Source: SFTJ01 sp045613305 (GTDB lineage Bacteria > Bacteroidota > Bacteroidia > Bacteroidales > Muribaculaceae). From it: DNA of 64,000 bases. The position numbers and the translations under genes are program-made. This document shows positions 7,595 through 15,994 of this stretch, one piece after another. The notes beneath the pieces were generated by a model. It made no database searches and had not been told where the DNA came from. It was given only the letters and a program-made list of their open reading frames with translations. The first letter of the stretch is position 1. The number at the start of each line of letters is the position of its first letter. The stretch is from positions 51,283 to 115,282 of the forward strand of contig JAZLAU010000026.1 of the NCBI GenBank assembly GCA_045613305.1, in the 5' to 3' direction.

Positions 7595-8889
7595 AGAAAT
7601 TGCTGATATATGCTTGTGCATGTGTGTGCTGTATGATTTTGTGCAATTGTGGCAGCGAAGCAGAGCAAGTGATAAATAGATGGGAGGTTCAGAACACCGA
7701 TTGGCACGACACGTTGAGCAATGCGTCGTCGCAGTCGGAGGCTTTGGTGCCAATGGATAGGCGCGTGGAGCGATTTATGGAAAAATGGGACCTCCGTGGC
7801 ATGTCGTTGGCCATAACTCGCAACGATTCGCTGTTGTTTGCCAAAGGTTATGGTTGGGCTAATGCGGAATTCAACATTCCGATGACACCAAACACGTTGA
7901 CCCGAATAGCATCGGCCTCTAAATTGGTTACGGGTGTTGCTATTATGAAACTGTGTGAAGAAGGAAAAATGTCGCTCAATAGCAGATTGTTTGGCGAGAC
8001 TGGAATATTGAACGATTCGGTATATACTCAGGTCCTTGCCGACGAGCGAATGAAGGATATCACTATCGACCACTTGTTGCAGCATTTGGGCGGCTTTTCA
8101 AACAGAGCCGGCGACCCTATGTTTAACACAAGAGATATAATGAAATGGAATGAACTGACCGAAGTTCCACGAGGAAAAGATTTGGCCCTGATAGCGCTAA
8201 AGCGTAATTTGGCAACCGACCCGGGAACGATGCACAATTATAGTAATTTTGGATATCTTCTGCTTTCGCTTGCCATAGAGAAGGTTACCGGCAAGTCGTA
8301 TTGGGATTATTTGAAAGATGATGTGCTGAGTGCAGTTTGTGCCACAGGCTTTTATCCCGCCACCAACTATCTGAGCGAGCGATATGATAATGAGTCGTAT
8401 TATTACGCCCCCGACACAGTGCTTGTGGAGGAATTTAATAATAGTGGAAAGATGGTGCCTCGAGTGTATGGCGGTAGCGACATATATGGCTTGATGGGTG
8501 CAGGGGGATGGATAGCCTCGGCTCCGGCTATGGCGCGATTGGCAGCGTCGATTGACGGGCATCCGGGAGTGAGAGATGTGTTGTGCGACTCAACAATCAT
8601 CACAATGACGCAACGTGGCGAAGAAGTGCCTATTTGCCGCGGATGGAGCGAGATAGACCAAGATGGAAACTGGATAAGAACCGGAACGCTTTATTCGTCG
8701 CACTCGTTGGTGCTTAAGTTTCACGACAATGAGTGTTGGGTGATGACCACCAACACGGGAGTGTGGATAGGCTATAACTTCTCGCGACATATGATACAGT
8801 TGGCGAAGGATTTGCGTGCCGAATTCGACGACAAATTGCCAAATCAAAATCTATGGACATCTCCAGCTGCAGTACTGCAAGATGAATGA
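7591..8889 (+). CDS. Lipoprotein serine hydrolase of the class C beta-lactamase (CubicO/AmpC-like) family
   Basis: A 432-residue lipoprotein: the hydrophobic, cysteine-rich signal ends in LCNC with likely lipidated C20. The penicillin-binding fold signatures are SxxK at S108-K111 (SASK) and Y217-S-N219 (HNYSNFG). The third motif is not a clear KTG; an SSHS stretch near residue 363 may occupy that place. Family members include D-stereospecific peptidases, esterases and PBP-like enzymes, so beta-lactam resistance should not be assumed. It has its own promoter and a structured leader, and is followed by a terminator. Confidence 0.88.
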   Translation: MKKLLIYACACVCCMILCNCGSEAEQVINRWEVQNTDWHDTLSNASSQSEALVPMDRRVERFMEKWDLRGMSLAITRNDSLLFAKGYGWANAEFNIPMTPNTLTRIASASKLVTGVAIMKLCEEGKMSLNSRLFGETGILNDSVYTQVLADERMKDITIDHLLQHLGGFSNRAGDPMFNTRDIMKWNELTEVPRGKDLALIALKRNLATDPGTMHNYSNFGYLLLSLAIEKVTGKSYWDYLKDDVLSAVCATGFYPATNYLSERYDNESYYYAPDTVLVEEFNNSGKMVPRVYGGSDIYGLMGAGGWIASAPAMARLAASIDGHPGVRDVLCDSTIITMTQRGEEVPICRGWSEIDQDGNWIRTGTLYSSHSLVLKFHDNECWVMTTNTGVWIGYNFSRHMIQLAKDLRAEFDDKLPNQNLWTSPAAVLQDE

Positions 8890-8920
8890 TTGTTGCATAA
8901 CAAGCAGAAACAGCATAAAA

Positions 8921-8955
8921 GGTGTGTGCTAAAATTATAGGCATACGCCTTTTTT
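8921..8955 (+). terminator. Rho-independent terminator after the serine hydrolase
   Basis: A 9-bp stem (8921-8929 with 8941-8949, two G-U pairs) is followed by six T residues. Confidence 0.8.
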
Positions 8956-9040
8956 CGTGACATGGAGTAGCAGTCGTTGAGTAGAATGGGCTTGCTTGGG
9001 TGTTATTGCGGGCAATTATTGTAAGGAAACCCGAAAACAA

Positions 9041-9072
9041 AAAAGTCTTGCATCGAGTGATACAAGACTTTT
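9041..9072 (-). terminator. Terminator of tRNA-Ser on the minus strand
   Basis: A perfect 10-bp inverted repeat (AAAAGTCTTG with CAAGACTTTT) lies just past the tRNA 3' end. Read on the minus strand it is followed by a T-rich run. The flanking A and T runs mean it could act in both directions. Confidence 0.8.
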
Positions 9073-9075
9073 AAG

Positions 9076-9162
9076 CGGAGAGGACGAGATTCGAACTCGT
9101 GGTAGGATTGCTCCTACGTCAGTTTAGCAAACTGGTGGTTTCAGCCACTCACCCACCTCTCC
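9076..9162 (-). tRNA. tRNA-Ser(GCU)
   Basis: The reverse complement folds as a class II tRNA of 87 nt. The acceptor stem GGAGAGG pairs with CCTCTCC, the discriminator is G, the anticodon loop TTTGCTAAA gives anticodon GCT, and there is a long variable arm (stem GTAGGA/TCCTAC). The T arm contains GTTCGAATC. CCA is not encoded. It decodes AGC/AGU serine codons. The gene is a single-gene unit with its own promoter and terminator. Confidence 0.96.
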
Positions 9163-9188
9163 AAGAGGATTATTTGTTAATCGTGGTG

Positions 9189-9220
9189 CAAAGATATACC
9201 TAATTTTTTGAATTTACAAA
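9189..9220 (-). promoter_or_regulatory. Promoter of tRNA-Ser
   Basis: Read on the minus strand: TTTG (9220-9217), 20 nt, TATCTTTG (9196-9189). This is an exact consensus about 27 nt before the mature tRNA 5' end at 9162. Confidence 0.88.
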
Positions 9221-9242
9221 TACTAATCTAAAATATTTTTTT

Positions 9243-9250
9243 TATTTTTG
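9243..9250 (+). promoter_or_regulatory. -7 element of the mltG promoter
   Basis: TATTTTTG matches TAnnTTTG and lies 18 nt before the mltG ATG. No good -33 TTTG is present at the usual distance, so this is a partial match. Confidence 0.5.
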
Positions 9251-9268
9251 TTGCATAAATAAAATCAG

Positions 9269-10297
9269 ATGGAGAAAAAGAAGTCAAAAACCAAAGTTAA
9301 GGTATTGATAGCCAGTGTAGTCGGGCTGACGTTGGTGGGTGTGTTAGTGTGGGTGCTTCCGTTTGCCTATAGAGGTGCTCGAGAAGCGCAAATGCTCTAT
9401 GTTTATCCCGATACCACGTTAGAGGCGTTGAGCGACACGTTAGAAGATAAGTTAGGAGAAACAGGCAGCAGAGTGTCGATGGTGCTTAAGGTGGCAGGCA
9501 TAGACATTGCACGCCGTTCGGGAGCCTATCGAATAGAGGAAGGCGAAACTCCGATAGACATTGCTCGCAAATTGCGAAACGGCATTCAATCGCCAATAAA
9601 GTTTACTTTCAATAATGTTCGCACAAATGAGCAGTTTGCCGACCGAGTGGCAAAACGCTTTATGATGAGCAAAGAGGATATGCTTAACGCGCTCAACAAT
9701 GACTCTGTTTGTGCCAAGTACGGGAAAACCCCTGCAACAATATGCTCGGTAATTTTCCCCGACAGTTATGAATTCTATTGGAATGTGAGTCCAGAAAAAC
9801 TCATCGATGAGTTGGCTGGTTACAGCAAGCGATTTTGGACAGAAGACCGTTTGAATAAGGCCAAAGCATTGGGATTAACGCCCGAAGAGGTGGTTATAGT
9901 GGGTTCAATAGTAGAAGAAGAATCGGCAAAGCGCGATGAGCATGGCAAGATAGGCCGATTGTATGTTAATCGCGTGCAGCGAGGCATACCGCTGCAAGCC
10001 GACCCAACGGTGAAGTACGCCTTAGGCGATTTTGGCATTCGTCGCATTACGCTTGCCATGACCAAGTGCGACAATCCATATAACACCTATAGGTATGCTG
10101 GTTTGCCACCGGGCCCAATAAGATTTGTTAGCAAGGTGACAATCGATAACATTTTGAACAGCGACCCTCACGACTACATCTATATGTGTGCGAAAGAGGA
10201 TTTTTCGGGATATCATAATTTTGCTTCAACATTGGCTGAACATAATGCTAACGCACGACGTTATCATAAAGAACTCAATAGAAGGGGCATAAGGTAA
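9269..10297 (+). CDS. mltG: Endolytic murein transglycosylase MltG (YceG-like)
   Basis: A 342-residue protein with a basic N terminus and one transmembrane helix (about 12-32), then an extracytoplasmic LysM-like region and the YceG catalytic domain. The catalytic block reads SIVEEES (213-219), followed by LYVNRVQRGIPLQADPTVKYALG, and the C-terminal YNTYRYAGLPPGPI signature is present. MltG cleaves nascent glycan strands and so sets their length. It is followed 24 nt later by a small DUF2007 gene in the same direction. Confidence 0.95.
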   Translation: MEKKKSKTKVKVLIASVVGLTLVGVLVWVLPFAYRGAREAQMLYVYPDTTLEALSDTLEDKLGETGSRVSMVLKVAGIDIARRSGAYRIEEGETPIDIARKLRNGIQSPIKFTFNNVRTNEQFADRVAKRFMMSKEDMLNALNNDSVCAKYGKTPATICSVIFPDSYEFYWNVSPEKLIDELAGYSKRFWTEDRLNKAKALGLTPEEVVIVGSIVEEESAKRDEHGKIGRLYVNRVQRGIPLQADPTVKYALGDFGIRRITLAMTKCDNPYNTYRYAGLPPGPIRFVSKVTIDNILNSDPHDYIYMCAKEDFSGYHNFASTLAEHNANARRYHKELNRRGIR

Positions 10298-10321
10298 AAA
10301 AACAAAAAAACAGTAAACGGT

Positions 10322-10552
10322 ATGGCAAACGAAAACGATTTGGTAACGTTATGTGAATTTCATCACATTACCAACGCAGAAATTGTGAAGTCGATGTTGG
10401 AGAGCAATGGCATTCCAGCCATGGTGACTGACCAAGTTAATCCTTTTGGTTTAGCATTCACAATGTCGAAGGTGCGTGTTTTTCAACGAGACTATGAAGC
10501 GGCAAAGCAGTTGCTCGATGAAAACGAAATTGTTGACCCTTTGGATGTGTAA
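10322..10552 (+). CDS. DUF2007 domain protein (putative signal-transducing protein)
   Basis: A 76-residue soluble protein matching the DUF2007 pattern: a beta strand with LCEFHHITNAEIVKSMLESNGIPAMV, then a second half ending in RDYEAAKQLLDEN. The fold resembles a small ferredoxin-like/ACT unit. The function is not known. It lies 24 nt after mltG and before a terminator, so it is probably cotranscribed with mltG. Confidence 0.85.
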   Translation: MANENDLVTLCEFHHITNAEIVKSMLESNGIPAMVTDQVNPFGLAFTMSKVRVFQRDYEAAKQLLDENEIVDPLDV

Positions 10553-10621
10553 ATTTCCGATGGTGCAGGATTGCAATTGGTGGGGAGTGCAGTGACCGCC
10601 AAGATTGCGATAAAATTATAG

Positions 10622-10653
10622 AAAAAACTGGAGGCAAAGCCTTCAGTTTTTTT
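10622..10653 (+). terminator. Rho-independent terminator after the mltG unit
   Basis: A 13-bp stem (one G-U pair) with loop AAA reads into seven or more T residues. Confidence 0.92.
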
Positions 10654-10685
10654 GATTTATGTGTGCGTAAGTAGCGAAAAATTTT

Positions 10686-10693
10686 TACTTTTG
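10686..10693 (+). promoter_or_regulatory. -7 element of the porin promoter
   Basis: TACTTTTG matches TAnnTTTG, 72 nt before the porin ATG. The -33 position reads TGTG (10662-10665) rather than TTTG, so the promoter is a partial match. Confidence 0.55.
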
Positions 10694-10694
10694 T

Positions 10695-10758
10695 AGTAGA
10701 TAAAATTTTAATATCTAATACCGGTAAAAAATCATAATTACCATAAAGCTTATCTACT
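10695..10758 (+). promoter_or_regulatory. Long inverted repeat spanning the porin 5' leader
   Basis: AGTAGATAA (10695-10703) and TTATCTACT (10750-10758) are perfect complements enclosing 46 nt. The right arm ends 7 nt before the porin ATG at 10766. A smaller nested pairing (GGTAA with TTACC) lies inside. As RNA this would tie the 5' end of the message to its initiation region. The regulatory role is an inference. Confidence 0.45.
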
Positions 10759-10765
10759 TTATGTT

Positions 10766-11818
10766 ATGCGTAAAATAAAAGGAATTTTGTGTTCAGTGAT
10801 TTTGTGCGCTTGTTGTGCTACAACGAGTGCCGAAACTACATCGCCAGCGCTTGAGACGGGCGATTCGAATGTGAGTTTGAGGATAGATGCTCGATTGGAC
10901 GGAAATTATACTCGTATATCAGGGTTTGAACAAATTAATAATGAGACCTATTCGGTAGGGTTAGAGGGAACATACTTGAAACTCTTGCTTAATGGCAAAA
11001 TCAATGATAAATTTAGTTATTCGTTTAGATATAGGTTGTATAAAAGTAATGTACAGCCACAGTCGTTTTTCAATGCAACCGACTGGGTGAACTTAACATA
11101 TGCACCAGATGAGCATTGGAGTGTTTCGGCTGGTAAGCAAGTGGTGCTTGTGGGAACATATGAGTACGATTATGCGCCTATCGATGTGTATTTTGCGAGC
11201 GAATATTGGAATCATTGTAATCCTTACCAAATGGGCGTTACGGTAGGATACCGTTTTAATGAGGGAAATCAGTTGTTGGCGCAAGTTTCGAATTCGCCCT
11301 ACAGCATTAAGTCTCGAGAAGGCACATTTGCCTATAACTTGATGTGGTATGGAAAGATAGCTCCGTGGTTTAACACCATGTACTCAATCAACATGATGGA
11401 GTATGAGAAGGGCCGATTCATCAACTACTTGGCATTGGGCAATCGTTTTAGTGTAGGCCCTGCAACATTAGATATTGACTGGATGAATCGTTACGGCGGC
11501 CATGGCACAAATTTCTTTAAGGACTACACCCTGATGGGCCAATTGGATTTGAAGTTGACAAGCAAGTTAAATGTGCAACTTAAGGCAGGCCATGATTATA
11601 ACAAGGCTCAAAGCATAGGCAGCAACCGTTATTACGACACATGGGTAGAACCGGGCACCGACCGTGTGTTTTGGGGATGTGCGGTGGAATATCATCCAGT
11701 GGTGGGCAAGCGTAATAAGGTGCGTTTGCATGCCTGCTATCATTCGGCACAGCAAAGCAGTAGCCATTTCCTTATTGGTGTGCGTTGGCAGATGGATGTG
11801 CTGAAACTTAACTTTTAA
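10766..11818 (+). CDS. Outer-membrane porin (OprO/OprP phosphate-selective porin-like)
   Basis: A 350-residue protein with a signal peptide (cleavage near TSA-ETT, about residue 22) and a body made of alternating amphipathic strands rich in Tyr, Trp, Gly and Asn. It ends in phenylalanine (LKLNF), as outer-membrane beta-barrels do. Features such as ATDWVNLTYAPDEHWSVSAGKQ resemble the Bacteroidetes branch of porin O/P. Selectivity cannot be told from sequence. It is 31 nt before the Gate-domain gene and may head a short operon. Confidence 0.78.
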   Translation: MRKIKGILCSVILCACCATTSAETTSPALETGDSNVSLRIDARLDGNYTRISGFEQINNETYSVGLEGTYLKLLLNGKINDKFSYSFRYRLYKSNVQPQSFFNATDWVNLTYAPDEHWSVSAGKQVVLVGTYEYDYAPIDVYFASEYWNHCNPYQMGVTVGYRFNEGNQLLAQVSNSPYSIKSREGTFAYNLMWYGKIAPWFNTMYSINMMEYEKGRFINYLALGNRFSVGPATLDIDWMNRYGGHGTNFFKDYTLMGQLDLKLTSKLNVQLKAGHDYNKAQSIGSNRYYDTWVEPGTDRVFWGCAVEYHPVVGKRNKVRLHACYHSAQQSSSHFLIGVRWQMDVLKLNF

Positions 11819-11849
11819 CCAACGATAAAATTGCGAGTATATATTAGAC

Positions 11850-13007
11850 ATGAAAGGAACATTGAGGAAAAAGTATAGACGTTTGGTTGAGCCGCTTGTT
11901 ACGATAGCGGTTTTGGCCATGGTGTTTGGCTATATGTCGAGCGTAATGGGTGCGCCCAATATGTTTAACACAATGATGAACACCAGTTACCGATTACTAA
12001 TTGACACAGTGTTCTACCTTATGGGAATCACCGTGCTCACAGGTGCTTTAAGCCGCATTTTAGTAGAGTTTGGTGTAGTGGCAATATTGGAGAAGTTGTT
12101 GCGTCCGTTGATGCGTCCGCTGTATAACCTTCCGGGGGTGGCAGCCCTTGGTGCAGTGTTGACATTTGTCAGTGATAATCCGGCCATAATAAGTTTGAGC
12201 AAGGATGCCCGATTTTGCCGATATTTCAAGAAATATCAGTTGATATCGCTAACTAATTTCGGTACAGCCTTTGGCATGGGCTTGATAGTGGTGGTGTTTA
12301 TGATAAGCCGAGGCTACGGCTCGGCAGCAATGGTTGGGCTATTGGGGTCAGTAGTGGGCAGCATGGTTTCGACCCGCTTGATGCAGCGCTTCATCTTGAA
12401 GCAGTATCCCGAAATGTCGGACGATGTGTCGGTAGATGATGAGGTTGAAGATGAGGTTGAAGATGAAGATGATGAGAAAAAATGCGATGAGTCGCAAAGT
12501 GTGTTTCTCCGCCTGCTTAATGCCTTGCTCGATGGTGGAAAGGTGGGCGTTGATTTAGGAATGCAGATAATTCCTGGCGTTTTAATCATCTCAACGTTTG
12601 TGATGATGCTCACGTTTGGTCCTGGCGAAACAGGCGTGTATAAAGGTGAGGCTTATGAGGGCGTAAAGTTGTTGCCTTTTTTGGCCGATAAGATAAGTTT
12701 CGTGTTTGAATGGCTGTTTGGATTTGAATCGTCGGAATTGCTGTCGTTTCCAATCACAGCCCTTGGAGCGGTAGGTGCCGCTTTGGGCCTTGTGCCACGC
12801 TTGCAGGCCGAAGGTTTGATTGACGGCAATGCCATTGCTGTGTTTACGGCTATGGGTATGTGCTGGAGTGGCTATTTAAGCACGCACACCGCCATGCTCG
12901 ATTCGTTGGGCTATCGCCAATTGACCTCGAAGGCTATTTTGGCGCACACCATAGGTGGCATAGTTGCAGGAGTGGTGGCGCACTGGTGCTATGTGGCGCT
13001 AATGTGA
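11850..13007 (+). CDS. Nucleoside-recognition (Gate) domain integral membrane protein
   Basis: A 385-residue protein with about nine hydrophobic segments. The first half contains the Gate-like stretch FVSDNPAIISLSKDARF, and the second half has a similar arrangement (GMCWSGYLSTHTAMLDSLG). Between them, residues about 190-215 form a very acidic loop with a DEVEDEVEDEDDE run, predicted to be cytosolic. The family is broadly named spore-maturation or nucleoside-recognition, but this organism is not a sporeformer and the transported substrate is not known. It lies between the porin and the PNGase gene. Confidence 0.78.
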   Translation: MKGTLRKKYRRLVEPLVTIAVLAMVFGYMSSVMGAPNMFNTMMNTSYRLLIDTVFYLMGITVLTGALSRILVEFGVVAILEKLLRPLMRPLYNLPGVAALGAVLTFVSDNPAIISLSKDARFCRYFKKYQLISLTNFGTAFGMGLIVVVFMISRGYGSAAMVGLLGSVVGSMVSTRLMQRFILKQYPEMSDDVSVDDEVEDEVEDEDDEKKCDESQSVFLRLLNALLDGGKVGVDLGMQIIPGVLIISTFVMMLTFGPGETGVYKGEAYEGVKLLPFLADKISFVFEWLFGFESSELLSFPITALGAVGAALGLVPRLQAEGLIDGNAIAVFTAMGMCWSGYLSTHTAMLDSLGYRQLTSKAILAHTIGGIVAGVVAHWCYVALM

Positions 13008-13061
13008 TAATGAAGAATAATAAATTAAAATTAAAATAAACACTCAAAAAAAGAAAGATTT

Positions 13062-14744
13062 ATGAAGAAATTAGTTCTTTTAATTGCGGCAATCGCAATG
13101 GCTGCAGTAGGAGCCCAGGCAGCACCTCAAGCAAAGAGCATCATAAAGAAGATGAAGAAGGCTGAGGGTATGACTATTTCATACGGCTTGATTGACCGTC
13201 CAGAAACTCCATATCGCACAAAGATAGTTGTGAGTGGTACTCAACAATGCAGTGTGGGTCGTGAAGGAGCAGATGAGTATTTCCCAAAGGAAACTACGTT
13301 TGTAGATTACTCAAAGAACACTTATTTTCAGATGGCACTATTGGCCAATGGCGATACTGTATGCTCAAAGCGTGAATTTGAAGTGAATAAAGGCTTTGAG
13401 ATAGTGGGCGACACTACATACATGGGCTTTGACTGTAAGATAGCACGCACCATAATTAACTCAAACACCATGGAAGTGTGGTATACAAAGCAGTTGGGCT
13501 ATACTGCAACTCCACAGCCAGGTTGGGGCGTGGTTGACGGTGTGGTGTTGCGATTCTCTCGCAATGGCCAGTATGCAATGGGTGCTACCGACATCGAACC
13601 AATGAAGAAAGCGCAACAATTGTTTCCTGCATCGTTTGGTAAGGAAATGAATCCAAGCATCTATCGCCACACGCTAAATCACAGTAATGTGATAACAGTG
13701 CCAGTGTTTAAGGAAGATGCAGTGAACTTTACAGGCGCCAAGGCACCAGAAAATTATGAAGATGGTGTTGTTTACAGAGTTGGTGGTGGTTCGATAATTT
13801 TGAAGAAAGTGACATTGCCAACGGTTAAAAACCGTGATGTGTTTGTGGAACTAACTCAATACTCAAAGGGCGATGCCTATGACCGCACCGGTTCGGTGTT
13901 TATGATACCTATGGACAAGGCAAAATCGTTTCTTGATGCAATTAAGGACTTGAAGAGCGTTCCTGGTTTTAAGGCTAATAACGGCGTGTTCTATCCAGGA
14001 TTGGTGTCAACTGCCGATTACACTGCGCCATTGGAATTGATGCGATTCTTTACAGGTTTCGGTGTTCGTCAATATAACTACAATGTGGTGCCAGGTCAAG
14101 AATGGGTTGATGAGGTGCTCTATAAGATGAACGTGAGCAACATAGCCGAAAAGTTGCAAGGAGAGGTGATTATTGGTGCATACATTGGCAACTGGGACAA
14201 GAATGGCCATAGCATTACTATGGATTTGAAATATTATCCAGCCGATGAAGATTCTAAGCCATTCCATAACGTTAAGCCATTGTTTAACACAGTTAACTAT
14301 TTGGAACAGGCAGGTCAGGAATATCCTACATTTATGGGCGATGATGACTTGACCGTTACCTTTACAATGGAAGAAGATGCAGAAGACGTGTATCTATACT
14401 ACTTGACAACTGGCCACGGCGGCTGGGGCGGCGGTGATGAGTTTAACCGCAAGGTCAACACTATTTTGCTCGATGGCCAAAAGGTTGTTTCGTTTATCCC
14501 ATGGCGTGACGACTGCGGAACATATCGCAACAACAATCCATGCTCTGGTAACTTCTCAAATGGTGAAAGTTCGTCAGACTTAAGCCGAAGCAATTGGTGT
14601 CCTGGCACAGTAACTAACCCTAACTACATTCCATTGGGTAAGTTGTCGGCAGGCGAACACACTATTACAGTGAAGATTCCTCAAGGTCCGGGCGAAGGTG
14701 GCAGCATTAGTTACTGGTGTATATCGGGCAGTTTGATTTATTAA
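13062..14744 (+). CDS. Secreted PNGase F-type peptide:N-glycanase with N-terminal GLPGLI-like domain
   Basis: A 560-residue exported protein (signal peptide cleaved near AQA-AP at residue 20). Residues about 25-185 look like the Bacteroidetes GLPGLI family (IVGDTTYMGFDCKIA, then a WYT-like strand and a GVVLRF strand). From about 205 the sequence matches PNGase F: FVELTQYSKGDAYDRTG, then TTGHGGWGGGDEFNRK (449-464) and the DCGTYR/SGNFSNGESSSD/NWCPGT block (484-516). PNGase F hydrolyses the Asn-GlcNAc amide of N-glycoproteins. D274 and E460 are candidate catalytic acids by analogy; I have not aligned them. The gene could let a gut bacterium release host or dietary N-glycans. No SusCD pair or sulfatase lies nearby. 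Confidence 0.88.
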   Translation: MKKLVLLIAAIAMAAVGAQAAPQAKSIIKKMKKAEGMTISYGLIDRPETPYRTKIVVSGTQQCSVGREGADEYFPKETTFVDYSKNTYFQMALLANGDTVCSKREFEVNKGFEIVGDTTYMGFDCKIARTIINSNTMEVWYTKQLGYTATPQPGWGVVDGVVLRFSRNGQYAMGATDIEPMKKAQQLFPASFGKEMNPSIYRHTLNHSNVITVPVFKEDAVNFTGAKAPENYEDGVVYRVGGGSIILKKVTLPTVKNRDVFVELTQYSKGDAYDRTGSVFMIPMDKAKSFLDAIKDLKSVPGFKANNGVFYPGLVSTADYTAPLELMRFFTGFGVRQYNYNVVPGQEWVDEVLYKMNVSNIAEKLQGEVIIGAYIGNWDKNGHSITMDLKYYPADEDSKPFHNVKPLFNTVNYLEQAGQEYPTFMGDDDLTVTFTMEEDAEDVYLYYLTTGHGGWGGGDEFNRKVNTILLDGQKVVSFIPWRDDCGTYRNNNPCSGNFSNGESSSDLSRSNWCPGTVTNPNYIPLGKLSAGEHTITVKIPQGPGEGGSISYWCISGSLIY

Positions 14745-14759
14745 AAAAATAGTGTTGTG

Positions 14760-14790
14760 TTAGCCCTGACTATAGAGAAGTTGGGGCTAA
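14760..14790 (+). terminator. Weak hairpin after the PNGase gene
   Basis: TTAGCCC and GGGCTAA form a 7-bp stem around a 17-nt loop, without a T tract. It may be a pause or mRNA-stabilising structure rather than a true terminator. Confidence 0.35.
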
Positions 14791-14818
14791 TGCAGCAAAT
14801 GAAGAATAGGCATAGATA

Positions 14819-15634
14819 ATGGCAAACAACGAAGTTAAACTCACAATGCTTGGCACAGGCAGCGCTTTGGTAACAAAGTGCTATAACACTTGCTTTTTGC
14901 TAAACGCGGGCAGTGGAGACATGCTTGTTGATGCAGGTGGGGGAAATGGCATTTTGGCCCAGTTCGAAAAAACGGGTTATGATGTGCATAATTTGCATTA
15001 TGCATTTCTTACGCATGGCCATACCGACCACATATTGGGCATGATATGGGTGGTGCGCAGAATTGCCCAATTGGTCTATGCCGATGATTATGAAGGCGTT
15101 TTTACCCTTTACGGCCATGATGAATCGATAGAAATGCTTGATGCGTTTTGCCGTATGGTCATTCCGTCGAGATTCTATAGGTATATAGGCGACAGGCTGG
15201 TGTTTAAAACTGTTGCTGACGGCGAGGAATGGGATGCAATAGGTTGTCGTTTCACGGCCTTTGACATCGGTTCGGATAAGACTAAGCAGTTTGGTTTTAG
15301 GGTTGACTTGCCCGATGGACGTGTGTTGGCATGTCTTGGCGATGAACCATATAATCGGGTTGCAGAAAAGTATGTGAAGGGGTGCGATTGGCTTATGAGT
15401 GAGGCGTTTTGCCTATATGCCGACCGCGAAGAGTTTAAGCCTTATGAGAAGTTTCACAGCACTGCATTAGATGCCGGCCGCGATGCGGAAACGGTGGGTG
15501 CTAAAAACTTGTTGTTGTATCATACCGAAGATCGCACTTTAGACACAAAGTCGGTGGCATATGCCAAAGAGGCTAAAGTGCATTTCAGCGGAAATGTGGT
15601 GGTGCCTAACGACCTTGATGTGATTGTGCTTTGA
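14819..15634 (+). CDS. Metallo-beta-lactamase fold hydrolase (RNase Z-like)
   Basis: A 271-residue cytosolic protein. The zinc motif THGHTDH supplies H66, H68, D70 and H71. LGDEP near residue 175 and a late histidine in LLLYHTED complete the usual set. The N-terminal MLGTGSA strand is typical of the RNase Z/ElaC and lactonase branch. The long exosite of RNase Z is not obvious, so tRNA 3' processing is possible but not shown. It stands alone between weak hairpins. Confidence 0.82.
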   Translation: MANNEVKLTMLGTGSALVTKCYNTCFLLNAGSGDMLVDAGGGNGILAQFEKTGYDVHNLHYAFLTHGHTDHILGMIWVVRRIAQLVYADDYEGVFTLYGHDESIEMLDAFCRMVIPSRFYRYIGDRLVFKTVADGEEWDAIGCRFTAFDIGSDKTKQFGFRVDLPDGRVLACLGDEPYNRVAEKYVKGCDWLMSEAFCLYADREEFKPYEKFHSTALDAGRDAETVGAKNLLLYHTEDRTLDTKSVAYAKEAKVHFSGNVVVPNDLDVIVL

Positions 15635-15643
15635 AACGAAAAA

Positions 15644-15669
15644 CTCGCACATAAAACTAAATGTGTGAG
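15644..15669 (+). terminator. Hairpin between the MBL gene and the cytochrome bd operon
   Basis: A 9-bp stem (CTCGCACAT with ATGTGTGAG, one G-U pair) is followed by GCTTT. The tail is short, so this is a weak terminator. Confidence 0.5.
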
Positions 15670-15722
15670 GCTTTAAGTATTAGAAGAGGATTAAAAACCG
15701 TAAAGATTACGAAGTTTGTAAT

Positions 15723-15962
15723 ATGGCAGAAAAAAGGAGTTTGATTAAAAGAATTGTGTCGCTCTATGTTGATGGGTTTAAAGGGATGGGCAGTTTAGGC
15801 AAGTCTCTGTGGATTCTGTTGATAGTGAAACTTATATTGCTATTTGCAGTAATGAAATTATTCTTTTTCCCTGATTTTTTGTCAATAAATTTCGATAGCG
15901 ACGCTGAGCGAGCGCAATATGTGCGCAGTGCCTTAGCGCCAGCAAGTGAAGAAGAAAAATAA
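15723..15962 (+). CDS. DUF4492 small membrane protein of the cytochrome bd operon
   Basis: A 79-residue protein with one strong hydrophobic helix (about 29-47) preceded by a basic segment. It matches DUF4492, a family found mainly just upstream of cydA in Bacteroidetes and Epsilonproteobacteria. It ends 32 nt before cydA. By position it may be an accessory subunit or assembly factor of the oxidase, comparable in size and topology with CydX-type single-helix subunits. That role is an inference. Confidence 0.85.
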   Translation: MAEKRSLIKRIVSLYVDGFKGMGSLGKSLWILLIVKLILLFAVMKLFFFPDFLSINFDSDAERAQYVRSALAPASEEEK

Positions 15963-15994
15963 CTCAAAATATTAACCTTAAAAACCGAGAGTAT

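Noticed and set aside
7591..8889. Beta-lactam resistance gene
   Set aside because: The SxxK and YxN motifs show the penicillin-binding/CubicO fold only; the third motif is not KTG-like and a lipoprotein esterase or peptidase is more likely.
12435..12480. Imperfect GATGAGGTTGAA direct repeats
   Set aside because: They encode the acidic DEVEDEVEDEDDE loop of the Gate-domain protein; codon-level repetition explains them.
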